From the NCBI GenBank assembly GCA_002698745.1, contig PAAD01000023.1, forward strand, positions 1 to 52,503: 52,503 bases of DNA, read 5' to 3'. How positions within the stretch are numbered: position 1 is the first letter of the stretch; the number at the start of each line of letters is the position of its first letter. This DNA is from Flavobacteriaceae bacterium (GTDB taxonomy: Bacteria; Bacteroidota; Bacteroidia; Flavobacteriales; Flavobacteriaceae). A program made the translations under genes and the position numbers. The notes beneath the pieces were generated by a model. That model ran no database searches, was not told the DNA's origin, and saw only the letters and a program-made list of their open reading frames with translations. Shown piece after piece: positions 16,225-24,318 of this stretch.

Positions 16225-17478
16225 CTAATCCGCTAAGTATAGTTTGTTTTGTGCGAAAACGCCAAAAACCTTTCCTGGAAGTTCTTGATCAATAAAAATG
16301 CTATTTTTTGAAGTTGATTTGATGGTTTTTTTGGTAACAATTTGCTTACCATCAGGTGAAAAAAGCGTTAAATCTGCCTTAGCACTTTCTTGTATAGTGC
16401 TTGAAGTTATGCCAAAACGCTCCTTTCCTCGTGTCAATATATCTACTGTATCTGAAACATTAAAAATCGAAAGCAGACTTCCAAAGCTGTGTTCCAAGCC
16501 AATAGAGCCATGATGGGCTAAATCCAGTTCGACGTATTTTAACTCGCTATTTAGTGGCTGGTGATCTGAAGTTACCATATCTATAATGCCATCTTTTAAT
16601 GCTTGTTTTAGGGCTTTACTATCGGCTTGTTCGCGTAGGGGTGGTAGTAGTTTGGCATTGGAGTTAAAATCCTGTAAGGAATTATCGTTAAAAAATAAGT
16701 TGTGGATTGAAACACTAGTGCTTATGTTAAGACCCGCTTTTTTGGCTTGTTTTATAAGTGGTACCGCATTTTTGGTTGACAGGGTAGGTATATGAAGTTT
16801 TCCATTGGTGTATTTTAAAATATCTAAATCTCGTTTGATTTGCATTTCCTCAACCACACTAGGGATTCCAGTTAAACCCAAAGAAGTGCTCACAGCACCT
16901 TCGTGCATTACACCACTATTTGCCATATCTTGGTTAAAGGAAAAGGACTCTATTAGTCCGTTAAAATCGTTGGTGTATTGCAATGCGAGTTTAAGAACAT
17001 TGGCATTTTTAAGCGCGGATTTATGATTGCTAAAACAAACAGCACCAGTTAATTGCAATTCTCTAAGTGGTGCCAGTTTGCTGTCGCTATCAGCAATGGT
17101 AATACGTGCTTTGGGATAAAGATGTACAGGGCTACCATTAGCCTGTTCGAGCAAAAAAGCAATGTCTGCTCTGCTATCAGGCATTGGATTGGTATTTGTA
17201 TTGAGGGCAATATGTGTAAAGCCACTCATGGCTGCAACCGCAAGTCCGTGCGCTATGGTTTCACGTTCTTCATACCCTGGCTCACCAAAAGAAACACTGC
17301 TGTCAAACCAGCCTTGTGAAACGTGTAAGTTCTTAAATGATATTTGTTTTGCATCAGAAAAGGAAAGTTTTTTTCCAATTTTTTGAATGACTCCATCAAT
17401 AATAAATATATCTTGAATTGTGTTGTGATGAGGGCTGGATAAATCGAGGATTTTAGCAGCTTTAATTAAGATATTCAT
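16225..17478 (-). CDS. dihydroorotase-like amidohydrolase pseudoenzyme (active-site HxH lost)
   Basis: I choose the ATG at 17478 (MNILIKAAKILDLSSP). A GAGGAG Shine-Dalgarno-like run precedes it, and a -7 box TATCTTTG (17506-17513) overlaps the longer in-frame start at 17508. The protein is ~417 residues with the class I dihydroorotase/allantoinase layout. In active members the first strand ends D-x-H-x-H plus F-R-E-P-G. Here it reads GWFDSSVSFGEPGYEERET, so both metal-binding His are Ser. The strand usually containing HVST reads IPTLSTKNAVP, losing another ligand. Asp and His of TSDHQPL remain. It is probably inactive and may act as a structural partner of aspartate carbamoyltransferase, as known for PyrC-prime proteins; that role is inferred. 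Confidence 0.85.
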   Translation of the reverse strand: MNILIKAAKILDLSSPHHNTIQDIFIIDGVIQKIGKKLSFSDAKQISFKNLHVSQGWFDSSVSFGEPGYEERETIAHGLAVAAMSGFTHIALNTNTNPMPDSRADIAFLLEQANGSPVHLYPKARITIADSDSKLAPLRELQLTGAVCFSNHKSALKNANVLKLALQYTNDFNGLIESFSFNQDMANSGVMHEGAVSTSLGLTGIPSVVEEMQIKRDLDILKYTNGKLHIPTLSTKNAVPLIKQAKKAGLNISTSVSIHNLFFNDNSLQDFNSNAKLLPPLREQADSKALKQALKDGIIDMVTSDHQPLNSELKYVELDLAHHGSIGLEHSFGSLLSIFNVSDTVDILTRGKERFGITSSTIQESAKADLTLFSPDGKQIVTKKTIKSTSKNSIFIDQELPGKVFGVFAQNKLYLAD

Positions 17479-17505
17479 TGGCTTCTCCTCAAAATTTAAT
17501 TTATG

Positions 17506-17513
17506 CAAAGATA
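17506..17513 (-). promoter_or_regulatory. -7 box TATCTTTG for the dihydroorotase-like/esterase operon
   Basis: Perfect TAnnTTTGC on the minus strand, 27 nt before the preferred ATG at 17478. It lies between the TIGR02757 gene and this operon, so the latter has its own promoter. Confidence 0.55.
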
Positions 17514-17532
17514 GAAAATAGATAATGAACTG

Positions 17533-18303
17533 CTAAAAACCTTCAAAAACACCCAGTCCAAACAGTGCGTAATCGTATTTAACAGGATCCTCTGGATCCA
17601 TTTTTCGAAGGCTATTGTCTAATTCTATCACTGCAGCCAAATCGTTCTGTTTTCTTTGCAACAGCCCTAATGAACGTGCTACGTTTCCAGAATGTATGTC
17701 CAAAGGGCATGATAAAACACGAGTGGGAATGCTCTTCCATATGCCTAAATCAATACCCGCAGCATCAGATCTTACCATCCACCTTAAAAACATATGCAAT
17801 CGCTTGGCTGCAGATTTCTTAGCAGGATTCGCAACGTGCTTTGTGGTGCGCTTGGGGTGTGGTACTGCAAAAAATAATTCGTGAAATTTAAATAATACTG
17901 CATGCATATTGACTGCCTCAGTTTTGGGTGTAAACAGCATTTCTAATCCGCCAAATTGTTTATATAATTTTTGTAGACGAGTTACAAAAAAAATCAAGTC
18001 TTCTTGTTGAAAAGTACGGTGTACAAAGCCATCGAAAACGCCTAAATCGTCTGCGGTATGATTTAGAATAAAATCGTGGGGAGCATTATCCATACGCTTC
18101 ATTAGTGAACGGGCGCTGGTCATGATGCTTTTACGATTTCCCCATGCGATGGTTGCTGAAAAGAAGGCAGCTATTTCAATATCTTCTTTTTTTGAAAAGC
18201 TATGGGGTATAGCAATGGGATCATCTTTGATAAAAGCAAGCGTATTGTATTGCTGTACCTTTTCCTCTAAAAAAGATTTAAGTTCGTTTGTGTTTAGCTC
18301 CAT
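17533..18303 (-). CDS. TIGR02757 (DUF2400) family protein
   Basis: 256 residues. The recognisable features of this family are IAAFFSATIAWGNRKSIMTS near residue 45, PTRVLSCPLDIHSGNVARSL near 190-210 and the end PVKYDYALFGLGVFEG. The family is common in Bacteroidota and has a distant helix-hairpin-helix-type fold, but no established reaction. The start overlaps the end of the ABC ATPase gene by 10 nt, so the two are co-transcribed. Lys/Arg-rich residues around 150-168 (HPKRTTKHVANPAKKSAAKR) could contact nucleic acid; that is inference. Confidence 0.85.
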   Translation of the reverse strand: MELNTNELKSFLEEKVQQYNTLAFIKDDPIAIPHSFSKKEDIEIAAFFSATIAWGNRKSIMTSARSLMKRMDNAPHDFILNHTADDLGVFDGFVHRTFQQEDLIFFVTRLQKLYKQFGGLEMLFTPKTEAVNMHAVLFKFHELFFAVPHPKRTTKHVANPAKKSAAKRLHMFLRWMVRSDAAGIDLGIWKSIPTRVLSCPLDIHSGNVARSLGLLQRKQNDLAAVIELDNSLRKMDPEDPVKYDYALFGLGVFEGF

Positions 18304-18953
18304 TGACCGTTAACAAGGGTTAACATACGGTCGGCGCGGGATGCCAATGCTTTATTGTGCGTGACTAAAATGATACTGGCACCAAATGTTTTTCTTAAAT
18401 CAAAAAACATATCATGTAGTTGGGTTGCTGCAACCGCATCTAAATTACCACTAGGTTCGTCCGCAAGTACTAGACTGGGACTATTTATAAGTGCTCTTGC
18501 AACAGCAACACGTTGTTGCTCACCACCAGAAAGCATGGTGGGTTTATGTTTTGCCTTATTGGCCAAGTCAAAATAATCAAGTAGTTCAAGAGCACGTTTG
18601 TTAGCTTCATTTTGATTGATTCCTTTAATTAAAGCCGGCATGCAGATGTTTTCAGTAGCAGAAAATTCCGGTAATAATTGGTTGGATTGAAAAACAAAAC
18701 CAAGAGTACTGTTTCGAAATGCGGACAAAGCACGATCTGATAGTGATAACATATCTGTTCCGTTAATTGTAAAGTGTGTCTCAGACTTTTTATCTGGCTT
18801 GTCAAGAGTGCCTAGTATGTGAAGCAAAGAGGTTTTACCTGCTCCTGATGGCCCAACGATTGAAATAATTTCTGAAGAATTGAGTGAAAAAGAAATGTCC
18901 TTTAATATAGTTGTATCGTCATAGGTCTTGTAGATGTGATTTGCCTTGATCAT
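18294..18953 (-). CDS. ABC transporter ATP-binding protein (LolD/MacB type)
   Basis: I use the ATG at 18953; the longer frame starts with TTG, and a near-consensus -7 box (TTAATTTG) overlaps that region. About 219 residues. Walker A GPSGAGKTSLLHILG, Q-loop GFVFQSNQLLPEF, signature LSGGEQQRVAVARAL, Walker B LVLADEPSGNLD and the switch His in LVTHN are all intact. The sequence pattern is that of the LolD/MacB/FtsE subgroup, which powers lipoprotein release or MacB-type export. No permease gene is adjacent, so the partner must be encoded elsewhere. It is the first gene of an operon with the TIGR02757 gene. Confidence 0.92.
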   Translation of the reverse strand: MIKANHIYKTYDDTTILKDISFSLNSSEIISIVGPSGAGKTSLLHILGTLDKPDKKSETHFTINGTDMLSLSDRALSAFRNSTLGFVFQSNQLLPEFSATENICMPALIKGINQNEANKRALELLDYFDLANKAKHKPTMLSGGEQQRVAVARALINSPSLVLADEPSGNLDAVAATQLHDMFFDLRKTFGASIILVTHNKALASRADRMLTLVNGQWS

Positions 18954-19034
18954 ATTATGCAAATTAACTATTTTTTGATTTTTTGGCTAGCTAAATCAAT
19001 AAATATTTGATATCTCTTGATTTGATTTTTTCTT

Positions 19035-19042
19035 TAAATTTG
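19035..19042 (+). promoter_or_regulatory. -7 box TAAATTTG for msrA
   Basis: Perfect TAnnTTTG, 14 nt upstream of the msrA ATG. TTG triplets lie at 19006-19009 and 19017-19019, but neither is at the ideal -33 spacing. Confidence 0.45.
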
Positions 19043-19056
19043 AAGAACTTTTATTT

Positions 19057-19584
19057 ATGGCGAAAGCAACACTTGCTGGAGGATGTTTTTGGTGTACAGA
19101 AACCTTATTTTCCCGACTGAACGGCGTACTACAGGTTGTCCCTGGATATACAGGTGGTCATACCAAACATCCGGGATATCGTGAGGTGTGCACTGGCAAA
19201 ACTGGCCATGCTGAATGTGTTCAGTTGGATTATAACCCAGAAAAAATTTCATTCATTTCAATTCTAGAAGTTTTCTTTGATACTCACGACCCAACTACAC
19301 TAAACAGACAGGGAGCAGATGTAGGAACACAGTACCGTTCTGGCATATACTATCACGATGAATTACAAAGGATACATGCAGAAAAACATATTGATTTACT
19401 GACAAAAGAAAAAAAGTTTAATTACCCCATAGTAACGGAAATAAAAGCTTTTGATGTATTTTATAATGCTGAAGTCGAACATATAGATTATTATAATCGT
19501 AACACTAACCAACCATATTGTTCAGCCGTAATTTCACCAAAAGTGTTAAAACTGCTAAACGACCACCCTTCTAAACTTAAATGA
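19057..19584 (+). CDS. msrA: peptide-methionine (S)-S-oxide reductase MsrA
   Basis: 175 residues. MsrA reduces methionine-S-sulfoxide in proteins. The catalytic motif is near the start: LAGGCFWCTETLF, with the essential Cys in G-C-F-W. Other conserved segments are PGYTGGHTKHPGYREV, HDPTTLNRQGADVGTQYRS and the C-terminal QPYCSAVISPKV, whose Cys may resolve the sulfenate. There is no signal peptide, so it is cytoplasmic. It is monocistronic, between the divergent ABC ATPase and the convergent TonB receptor. Confident. Confidence 0.97.
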   Translation: MAKATLAGGCFWCTETLFSRLNGVLQVVPGYTGGHTKHPGYREVCTGKTGHAECVQLDYNPEKISFISILEVFFDTHDPTTLNRQGADVGTQYRSGIYYHDELQRIHAEKHIDLLTKEKKFNYPIVTEIKAFDVFYNAEVEHIDYYNRNTNQPYCSAVISPKVLKLLNDHPSKLK

Positions 19585-19625
19585 CTTATGAAATACAATG
19601 ATCTTAAATTAATAAATGCTAAAAA

Positions 19626-22073
19626 TTAATGTTGGATTTTAATTTGTAGCATAACATTTCTACCTAACTCATCGGAGTAGAAGCGTAATCTATTTAGGTA
19701 ATTTCTATATTTATTGTTTAGGACATTATCAATCACTAGTGAAACATTCATTTTAAATGAGCTCATCTTATATGGGCCAAAACTAAAATTAACTCCCAAA
19801 TCGTGATAGCCATTTGGAGGTGTGCTTACATCTACAATTTTATCAACTCTTTCACCGTTTTCAAATACTGATGTTACAGTATTATTATTTGGAAAGAGTT
19901 TTTGTTGAAAAACATTCTTACTAAATAATGAGACAAATACTTTTTTCCAATTTGAAAAGTAAAAACTAAGTTGATTGTTTAAAATTAAGGGCGGTATTCC
20001 AACCAATGCTTCATTATTATCATCGTTAATTCCCTGAACATAAGATGAATTGTGTTTAAATTTAATGTAGTCATTAAAATTATAAGAAAAATCCAAATCA
20101 ATCCCCTTAAAAAATACATTGTAAGGAGAATATTCCCATACTGGAAAAGCACCTCTTATTGTTTGTTCAAAACCAGATGGCTCAATAATTATATAATTTT
20201 TACCAGAAGTTATAAATGGACTTAAATTGTATTTGAACACACCACTTTTTTTCTCAAGATTTATAATTATTTTATGTGTTTTTTCTTTTTTTAAAAAAGG
20301 ATTGCCATATTCAAACGAAGCAAGTGCGTGATGTAGACCATCGCTAAACATTTCAGCAATATCTGGAGCGCGTTCAATATAATTGTATTGAATATTTAAA
20401 TCTTTATTTTCTGATAGTTTAAACAAAACACCAGTATTAATTGAAAGTGTATTAAATACAAAAACTTTTTTAATAAGCTTTTGACTTAGAATCTCATCAA
20501 CTACATAAGGCCCTAAAACTTCTTCATAATTTTCAGCTTCCCATCTAGTATTTCTGTAATATTTATGGACATCATTACTGTTGTATTCGTATCTAAGTCC
20601 AAAACTAAAATCTATATTATTATTATCAATTTTCCCAGTAACATAACTGCCAAATTTTGTTTTTAAATAATCAGGGATAAGTCTTTTTACACCAGTTCCG
20701 GGAGTAGAATAATTATTTTGAATTTGAAAAAATAAACCTGAACTAAATCGCGCAAAAGAATTTTTCCATTCATAACTTGTATTTAAATTATGGGTATCTA
20801 AGTTTAAATTCAATGCAGCTGTGTTTTTAACTGAGCCAATTCTAACATCAAATTCTTTTCTATTATTTTTTTGCCAACTGTATTTAAAACTAAGTTTATT
20901 ATTTAAGTCATAATATTTGGAAAAATCAATACTTGTTGTGTAATGAGTATTTGATTGTTTTGGATAATTAATATCATACGTAAATGGATCTATTACTCCA
21001 GGGTCCTTATTTTCAATCGCAATTAATAAATCCCCAACATTCCCAATGTGTGAGCTTTTTAAAATTCCTATTTCAGTATTGAAATAACTAAAGTATAGTT
21101 TCCAATTTTTTGAATCATTATTGCTTCCAAAGGATAAAGATAAATTTTTCTCATTATTTCCTGTATTTGATAGAATATATTGCGGACTATTTAAGTCTCC
21201 GCTAATTTTAAATGTTCCTTGAGCCTTTAAATATTTACCATTTTCATATGATTTAGTCCAGGAACTTATTAAACTACCACCAAGGCCATTACTAACTCCA
21301 TTTATTAAAGTCTTTCCATACAGTGAGTCAATTTTCTTTGGTAAACTTGACTCTAAAATTATCACACCACCAGGACTAGAACCAGAGTAACGCAATGCCC
21401 CAGCACCTTTTATAAGCCTAATATTTTCGAAAGCATTAATGTCAATATTTGGAGCATGATCTTGTCCCCATTGTTGATTTTCTAGTAATATTCCATCGTA
21501 AAGAATGCCAACCCTACTACCAAACATACCATGTATAACAGGCTGTGATATATTACCACCAGTTGACAGAGTGGTTACTCCACTAATTTGGCTAATTGCA
21601 GCTGAAAGTCCTGAGTTGCTATAACGATCTTTTTCAATCTCACTTAAAGAATATATTTTAGCTGTTGAAGATGATTTTATTTTCCTCTCAGCAATTATAA
21701 CTTCATCCAAAGCCTCAACTTTGTGATCCATAATAATTATCACATTGGAAGATTGAAAAAAATCAATTTTTCTTATTAATTGATTACAATTAATGTGAGA
21801 AATCTTAAGCTTATTATCTGTTAGACATAAATTTTCAAGCACAAAACTCCCATCATCATTGGAAATAGTATTTACTTTTTTTCCAACAACTTGAATAACT
21901 GCACCTTTCAACACACTATTTGAATTTGAATCAATTATGTAGCCTTTAATTTTTAGATTACATTCTTGACAAAAAATAAAGCTACTGGCCAGCAGATAAA
22001 TACTGACCAATGCTTTTTTTGTATTAATAAAGGATATGCAATTACACTTCGTTAAAAGCGTAATAAAGATCAA
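19626..22073 (-). CDS. TonB-dependent outer-membrane receptor, probable metal uptake
   Basis: 815 residues. A hydrophobic stretch near residues 19-35 ending in Q is the likely signal peptide. A carboxypeptidase-regulatory-like domain follows (about 40-115), then DEVIIAERK (TonB-box-like), a plug domain (about 130-240) and a barrel ending NVMLQIKIQH. The plug contains QQWGQDHAPNID, a segment I associate with the zinc/metal-receptor-like group of Bacteroidota rather than SusC. No ATG lies near the start; the frame opens with TTG at 22073, 12 nt after the lipoprotein stop. The two upstream genes encode His-rich proteins, which supports import of a transition metal such as zinc. Asn-, Ile- and Lys-rich composition hints at different ancestry from its neighbours. 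Confidence 0.88.
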   Translation of the reverse strand: MIFITLLTKCNCISFINTKKALVSIYLLASSFIFCQECNLKIKGYIIDSNSNSVLKGAVIQVVGKKVNTISNDDGSFVLENLCLTDNKLKISHINCNQLIRKIDFFQSSNVIIIMDHKVEALDEVIIAERKIKSSSTAKIYSLSEIEKDRYSNSGLSAAISQISGVTTLSTGGNISQPVIHGMFGSRVGILYDGILLENQQWGQDHAPNIDINAFENIRLIKGAGALRYSGSSPGGVIILESSLPKKIDSLYGKTLINGVSNGLGGSLISSWTKSYENGKYLKAQGTFKISGDLNSPQYILSNTGNNEKNLSLSFGSNNDSKNWKLYFSYFNTEIGILKSSHIGNVGDLLIAIENKDPGVIDPFTYDINYPKQSNTHYTTSIDFSKYYDLNNKLSFKYSWQKNNRKEFDVRIGSVKNTAALNLNLDTHNLNTSYEWKNSFARFSSGLFFQIQNNYSTPGTGVKRLIPDYLKTKFGSYVTGKIDNNNIDFSFGLRYEYNSNDVHKYYRNTRWEAENYEEVLGPYVVDEILSQKLIKKVFVFNTLSINTGVLFKLSENKDLNIQYNYIERAPDIAEMFSDGLHHALASFEYGNPFLKKEKTHKIIINLEKKSGVFKYNLSPFITSGKNYIIIEPSGFEQTIRGAFPVWEYSPYNVFFKGIDLDFSYNFNDYIKFKHNSSYVQGINDDNNEALVGIPPLILNNQLSFYFSNWKKVFVSLFSKNVFQQKLFPNNNTVTSVFENGERVDKIVDVSTPPNGYHDLGVNFSFGPYKMSSFKMNVSLVIDNVLNNKYRNYLNRLRFYSDELGRNVMLQIKIQH

Positions 22074-22085
22074 AACAATTATAGA

Positions 22086-22688
22086 TTATTCTATATGAGC
22101 TTCGAAATCAATTTCAACATCAACTGCTCCGCCAAAATCCGCACGTGTTGTTCCGACTTTGGATGTTGGTATATGGAATAAGTATGCAGCCACGTCAATT
22201 ACTGCTCCAGTTGTAGTAGTCCATTTTGTTACCAAATTAAGTGGATTTCCATTTGAATCTATAGTATCTCCTGTTGTACTCTCATATGTCAACGATGAAT
22301 CAGTAAATTCATAAAATACGTGATGGTCATCTGCTTCCTCTATTACTTCTTCAGTCATATCAATTGGATTACTGGCGTCTGTATTGTTTTGGAAAGTAAT
22401 AGCAAACTCATACTCAGAACTAGCAGCGAGTTCAATTTCTGTATGATCAGCATGGTCATCACCCTCTTCTTGTGGTTGTGGTGCAGCGCCATGGTCATGA
22501 TGATCATGCGCCTCTACTTCAAACACGTAAGTGGTGGAGGAATTATCAGAAAGATTAGTTACTACAATTGTAGCATTAGTAAACACTTCCATCTCATTTT
22601 CAACAACTGGTGTATCAGATTTCTCGCAGGAAGTGATAAATAAAATTAGTACAACTAATAATGTATTTATGTAAGTATTTTTAAACAT
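22086..22688 (-). CDS. His-rich lipoprotein of the metal-uptake cassette
   Basis: 200 residues. A type II signal peptide ends with a lipobox ITSC (Cys at residue 21), so the protein is a lipoprotein, probably outer-membrane anchored. A flexible acidic/His-rich insertion lies around residues 61-82 (HDHHDHG and later DDHADH), with another His pair in EEADDHHVFYEF; these are likely metal-binding. The C-terminus, FGGAVDVEIDFEAHIE, resembles a group I recall labelled type 1 periplasmic-binding-fold proteins found next to TonB receptors. It is probably a surface or periplasmic metal chaperone for the adjacent receptor. The metal identity is inferred, not shown. Confidence 0.8.
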   Translation of the reverse strand: MFKNTYINTLLVVLILFITSCEKSDTPVVENEMEVFTNATIVVTNLSDNSSTTYVFEVEAHDHHDHGAAPQPQEEGDDHADHTEIELAASSEYEFAITFQNNTDASNPIDMTEEVIEEADDHHVFYEFTDSSLTYESTTGDTIDSNGNPLNLVTKWTTTTGAVIDVAAYLFHIPTSKVGTTRADFGGAVDVEIDFEAHIE

Positions 22689-22734
22689 TTTATTTTAATT
22701 TAATTTTTATGTGTAGATCTAAAAGATTTAGGTT

Positions 22735-23052
22735 TTATAAAAAATAATTAAAAATTGGCGGAGCTCGTAAGCGCTGTAATAAGTTGTGATTTGTATAATT
22801 TGATTGTTTCAAGTTACTTAAGTTCTGAAACAAATAATTAAAACTTATGTAATTTTTATTTACAATAGAAAAGTCAGATATTATAAAGTTGTCGATCTGT
22901 TTACATTCATTTTCTATTTCGTGAAAATGTAAAGATGAGGTATTACAATGGAGATGTTCGTGATGAATTAAATTATGAATATTTTGAACAATAGTTGGAA
23001 AAAAAAGTAGTCCAACAACAAAATATCTTAAAAAAATTAAATAAAATTTCAT
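22735..23052 (-). CDS. 105-aa His/Cys-rich membrane-anchored mini-protein of the metal cassette
   Basis: Residues 4-23 form a hydrophobic segment (signal anchor or signal peptide). They are followed by a dense ligand cluster: His at 26, 30, 31, 33, 35, 42 and 44, and Cys at 36 and 50 (IHHEHLHC and LHFHE). The remainder is Asn/Ser-rich and ends with LRAPP near residues 95-99, a motif I associate with small proteins upstream of Bacteroidota metal receptors. It starts 1 nt after the DUF6787-like gene's stop and is followed 46 nt later by the lipoprotein gene. The likely role is periplasmic metal binding or sensing; no characterised homologue is known to me. Confidence 0.7.
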   Translation of the reverse strand: MKFYLIFLRYFVVGLLFFPTIVQNIHNLIHHEHLHCNTSSLHFHEIENECKQIDNFIISDFSIVNKNYISFNYLFQNLSNLKQSNYTNHNLLQRLRAPPIFNYFL

Positions 23053-23053
23053 T

Positions 23054-23359
23054 TCATAATTTAAATAAAAAATTTAACCCCATTTTTTTAAGCATCTTTT
23101 TCTCGAAGTCCCAAAAAAACTTGAATTGACCAAATATAAACCCAAAAAATAAAAGTAGCACCTGATAAATGGGAAAAATTAAAAAAATTCTTGCAGGCCA
23201 ATATACCCAAGCAGAAAAATTATCTTCCGTTATTCCTAAAATACTAGTAAAAGGCGTTGCCAATTTTGCAGCTGATGAGCCTGTCACCGCAAAAACAACA
23301 AGAATCATCACCAATTGAAAATTGGAATTTATGCCCCAGCGTTTTTTTAAGTGTTTCAT
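23054..23359 (-). CDS. small DUF6787-like membrane protein
   Basis: 101 residues with two hydrophobic segments (about 16-33 and 53-75), separated by T-P-F-T-S-I-L-G-I-T and a W-V-Y-W-P-A-R motif. The end is FGQFKFFWDFEKKMLKKMG. It is typical of the short DUF6787-type proteins found after serA in Flavobacteriia; databases sometimes mislabel them as diacylglyceryl transferases. The start ATG abuts the serA stop. It is probably an inner-membrane protein of unknown role. The His-rich mini-protein begins 1 nt after its stop, so the metal cassette may be read through from the serCA promoter. Confidence 0.75.
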   Translation of the reverse strand: MKHLKKRWGINSNFQLVMILVVFAVTGSSAAKLATPFTSILGITEDNFSAWVYWPARIFLIFPIYQVLLLFFGFIFGQFKFFWDFEKKMLKKMGLNFLFKL

Positions 23360-24310
23360 TTACCCGAGTAAGTTTTTAATCTGTTCGGCCAATTCTGTAC
23401 CTATCCGATCTTGAGCTTCGTTTGTTGCAGCACCAATGTGCGGAGTTAACGAAATACTTGGATGCATCAATAGTTTTATGGCAGGGGTAGGCTCATTTAC
23501 AAAAGTGTCAATAGCGGCAAAGCTCAAATGCTTGCTTTCAAGCGCATTAACTAATGCTTGCTCGTCCACTACGCCACCACGCGCAGCATTTATCAAGCCT
23601 GCACCTTTTTTCATCTTAGCTATTTCAGCTGCGCCCATTGTTGGTTTGTCTTGTGCAGGTACGTGCAGAGTAACAAAGTCAGACTGTACCAATACTTCTT
23701 CAAAAGAACATGTTTTGATGTTTATGTCTATAGACTGTCTGTTGAAAAAGTCAACAGTAACAGTAGCTTCGCCCATAAACGGATCATAAGCAGCAACGTC
23801 CATACCCAAACCTAGAGCAATCTTTGCAGTAGCTTGACCGATGCGACCAAAACCAATAATACCCAATGTCTTTCCTCTTAATTCAGTCCCACCAGAATAA
23901 GACTTTTTTAAAGCTTTAAATTTGGTATCTCCCTCAAGTGGCATATTGCGATTGCTGTCATATAAAAAGCGTACAGCGCCAAATAAATGAGCGAACACCA
24001 ATTCAGCTACTGACGAGGAAGAAGCAGCAGGCGTATTAATAACATGTAACCCTTTTTCTCGTGCATAAGCAACATCAATATTGTCCATACCAACACCCCC
24101 ACGACCAATTAACTTTAGGTCTGGGCAGGCATCAATCAGTTCTTTGCGAACGGTTGTCGCACTGCGAACCAATATGCCGGAAATGTCATTTTCATTTATA
24201 TAGTTAATAAGTTGCTCTTGCGCCACGTTAGTTGTTGTAATAGTAAATCCAAAATCAGATAAGGCGTCTACACCAGACTGGGAAATCCCATCATTTGCGT
24301 GAATTTTCAT
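23360..24310 (-). CDS. serA: D-3-phosphoglycerate dehydrogenase-type D-2-hydroxyacid dehydrogenase
   Basis: 316 residues, the short form without a C-terminal ACT regulatory domain. The Rossmann motif GKTLGIIGFGRIGQA binds NAD. Catalytic residues are Arg in INAARGGVVDE, Glu in FVNEPTPA and His in LTPHIGAATNEA. With serC directly upstream (8-nt gap), it should oxidise 3-phosphoglycerate to 3-phosphohydroxypyruvate in the first step of serine synthesis. Without an ACT domain, classic serine feedback inhibition is not expected. A generic hydroxyacid dehydrogenase is the alternative, but the neighbourhood makes SerA much more likely. Confidence 0.92.
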   Translation of the reverse strand: MKIHANDGISQSGVDALSDFGFTITTTNVAQEQLINYINENDISGILVRSATTVRKELIDACPDLKLIGRGGVGMDNIDVAYAREKGLHVINTPAASSSSVAELVFAHLFGAVRFLYDSNRNMPLEGDTKFKALKKSYSGGTELRGKTLGIIGFGRIGQATAKIALGLGMDVAAYDPFMGEATVTVDFFNRQSIDINIKTCSFEEVLVQSDFVTLHVPAQDKPTMGAAEIAKMKKGAGLINAARGGVVDEQALVNALESKHLSFAAIDTFVNEPTPAIKLLMHPSISLTPHIGAATNEAQDRIGTELAEQIKNLLG

Positions 24311-24318
24311 AAGTTATA

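Noticed and set aside
22320-22643. Plus-strand ORF of 107 aa opposite the His-rich lipoprotein gene
   Set aside because: It is an antisense shadow with Cys/Met-rich composition; the minus-strand lipoprotein has a clear signal peptide and lipobox.
21900-23100. Metal cassette as a recent mobile insertion
   Set aside because: Composition looks Asn/Lys-rich by eye, but I see no transposase, flanking direct repeats or tRNA site; not claimed as transferred without a computed composition test.
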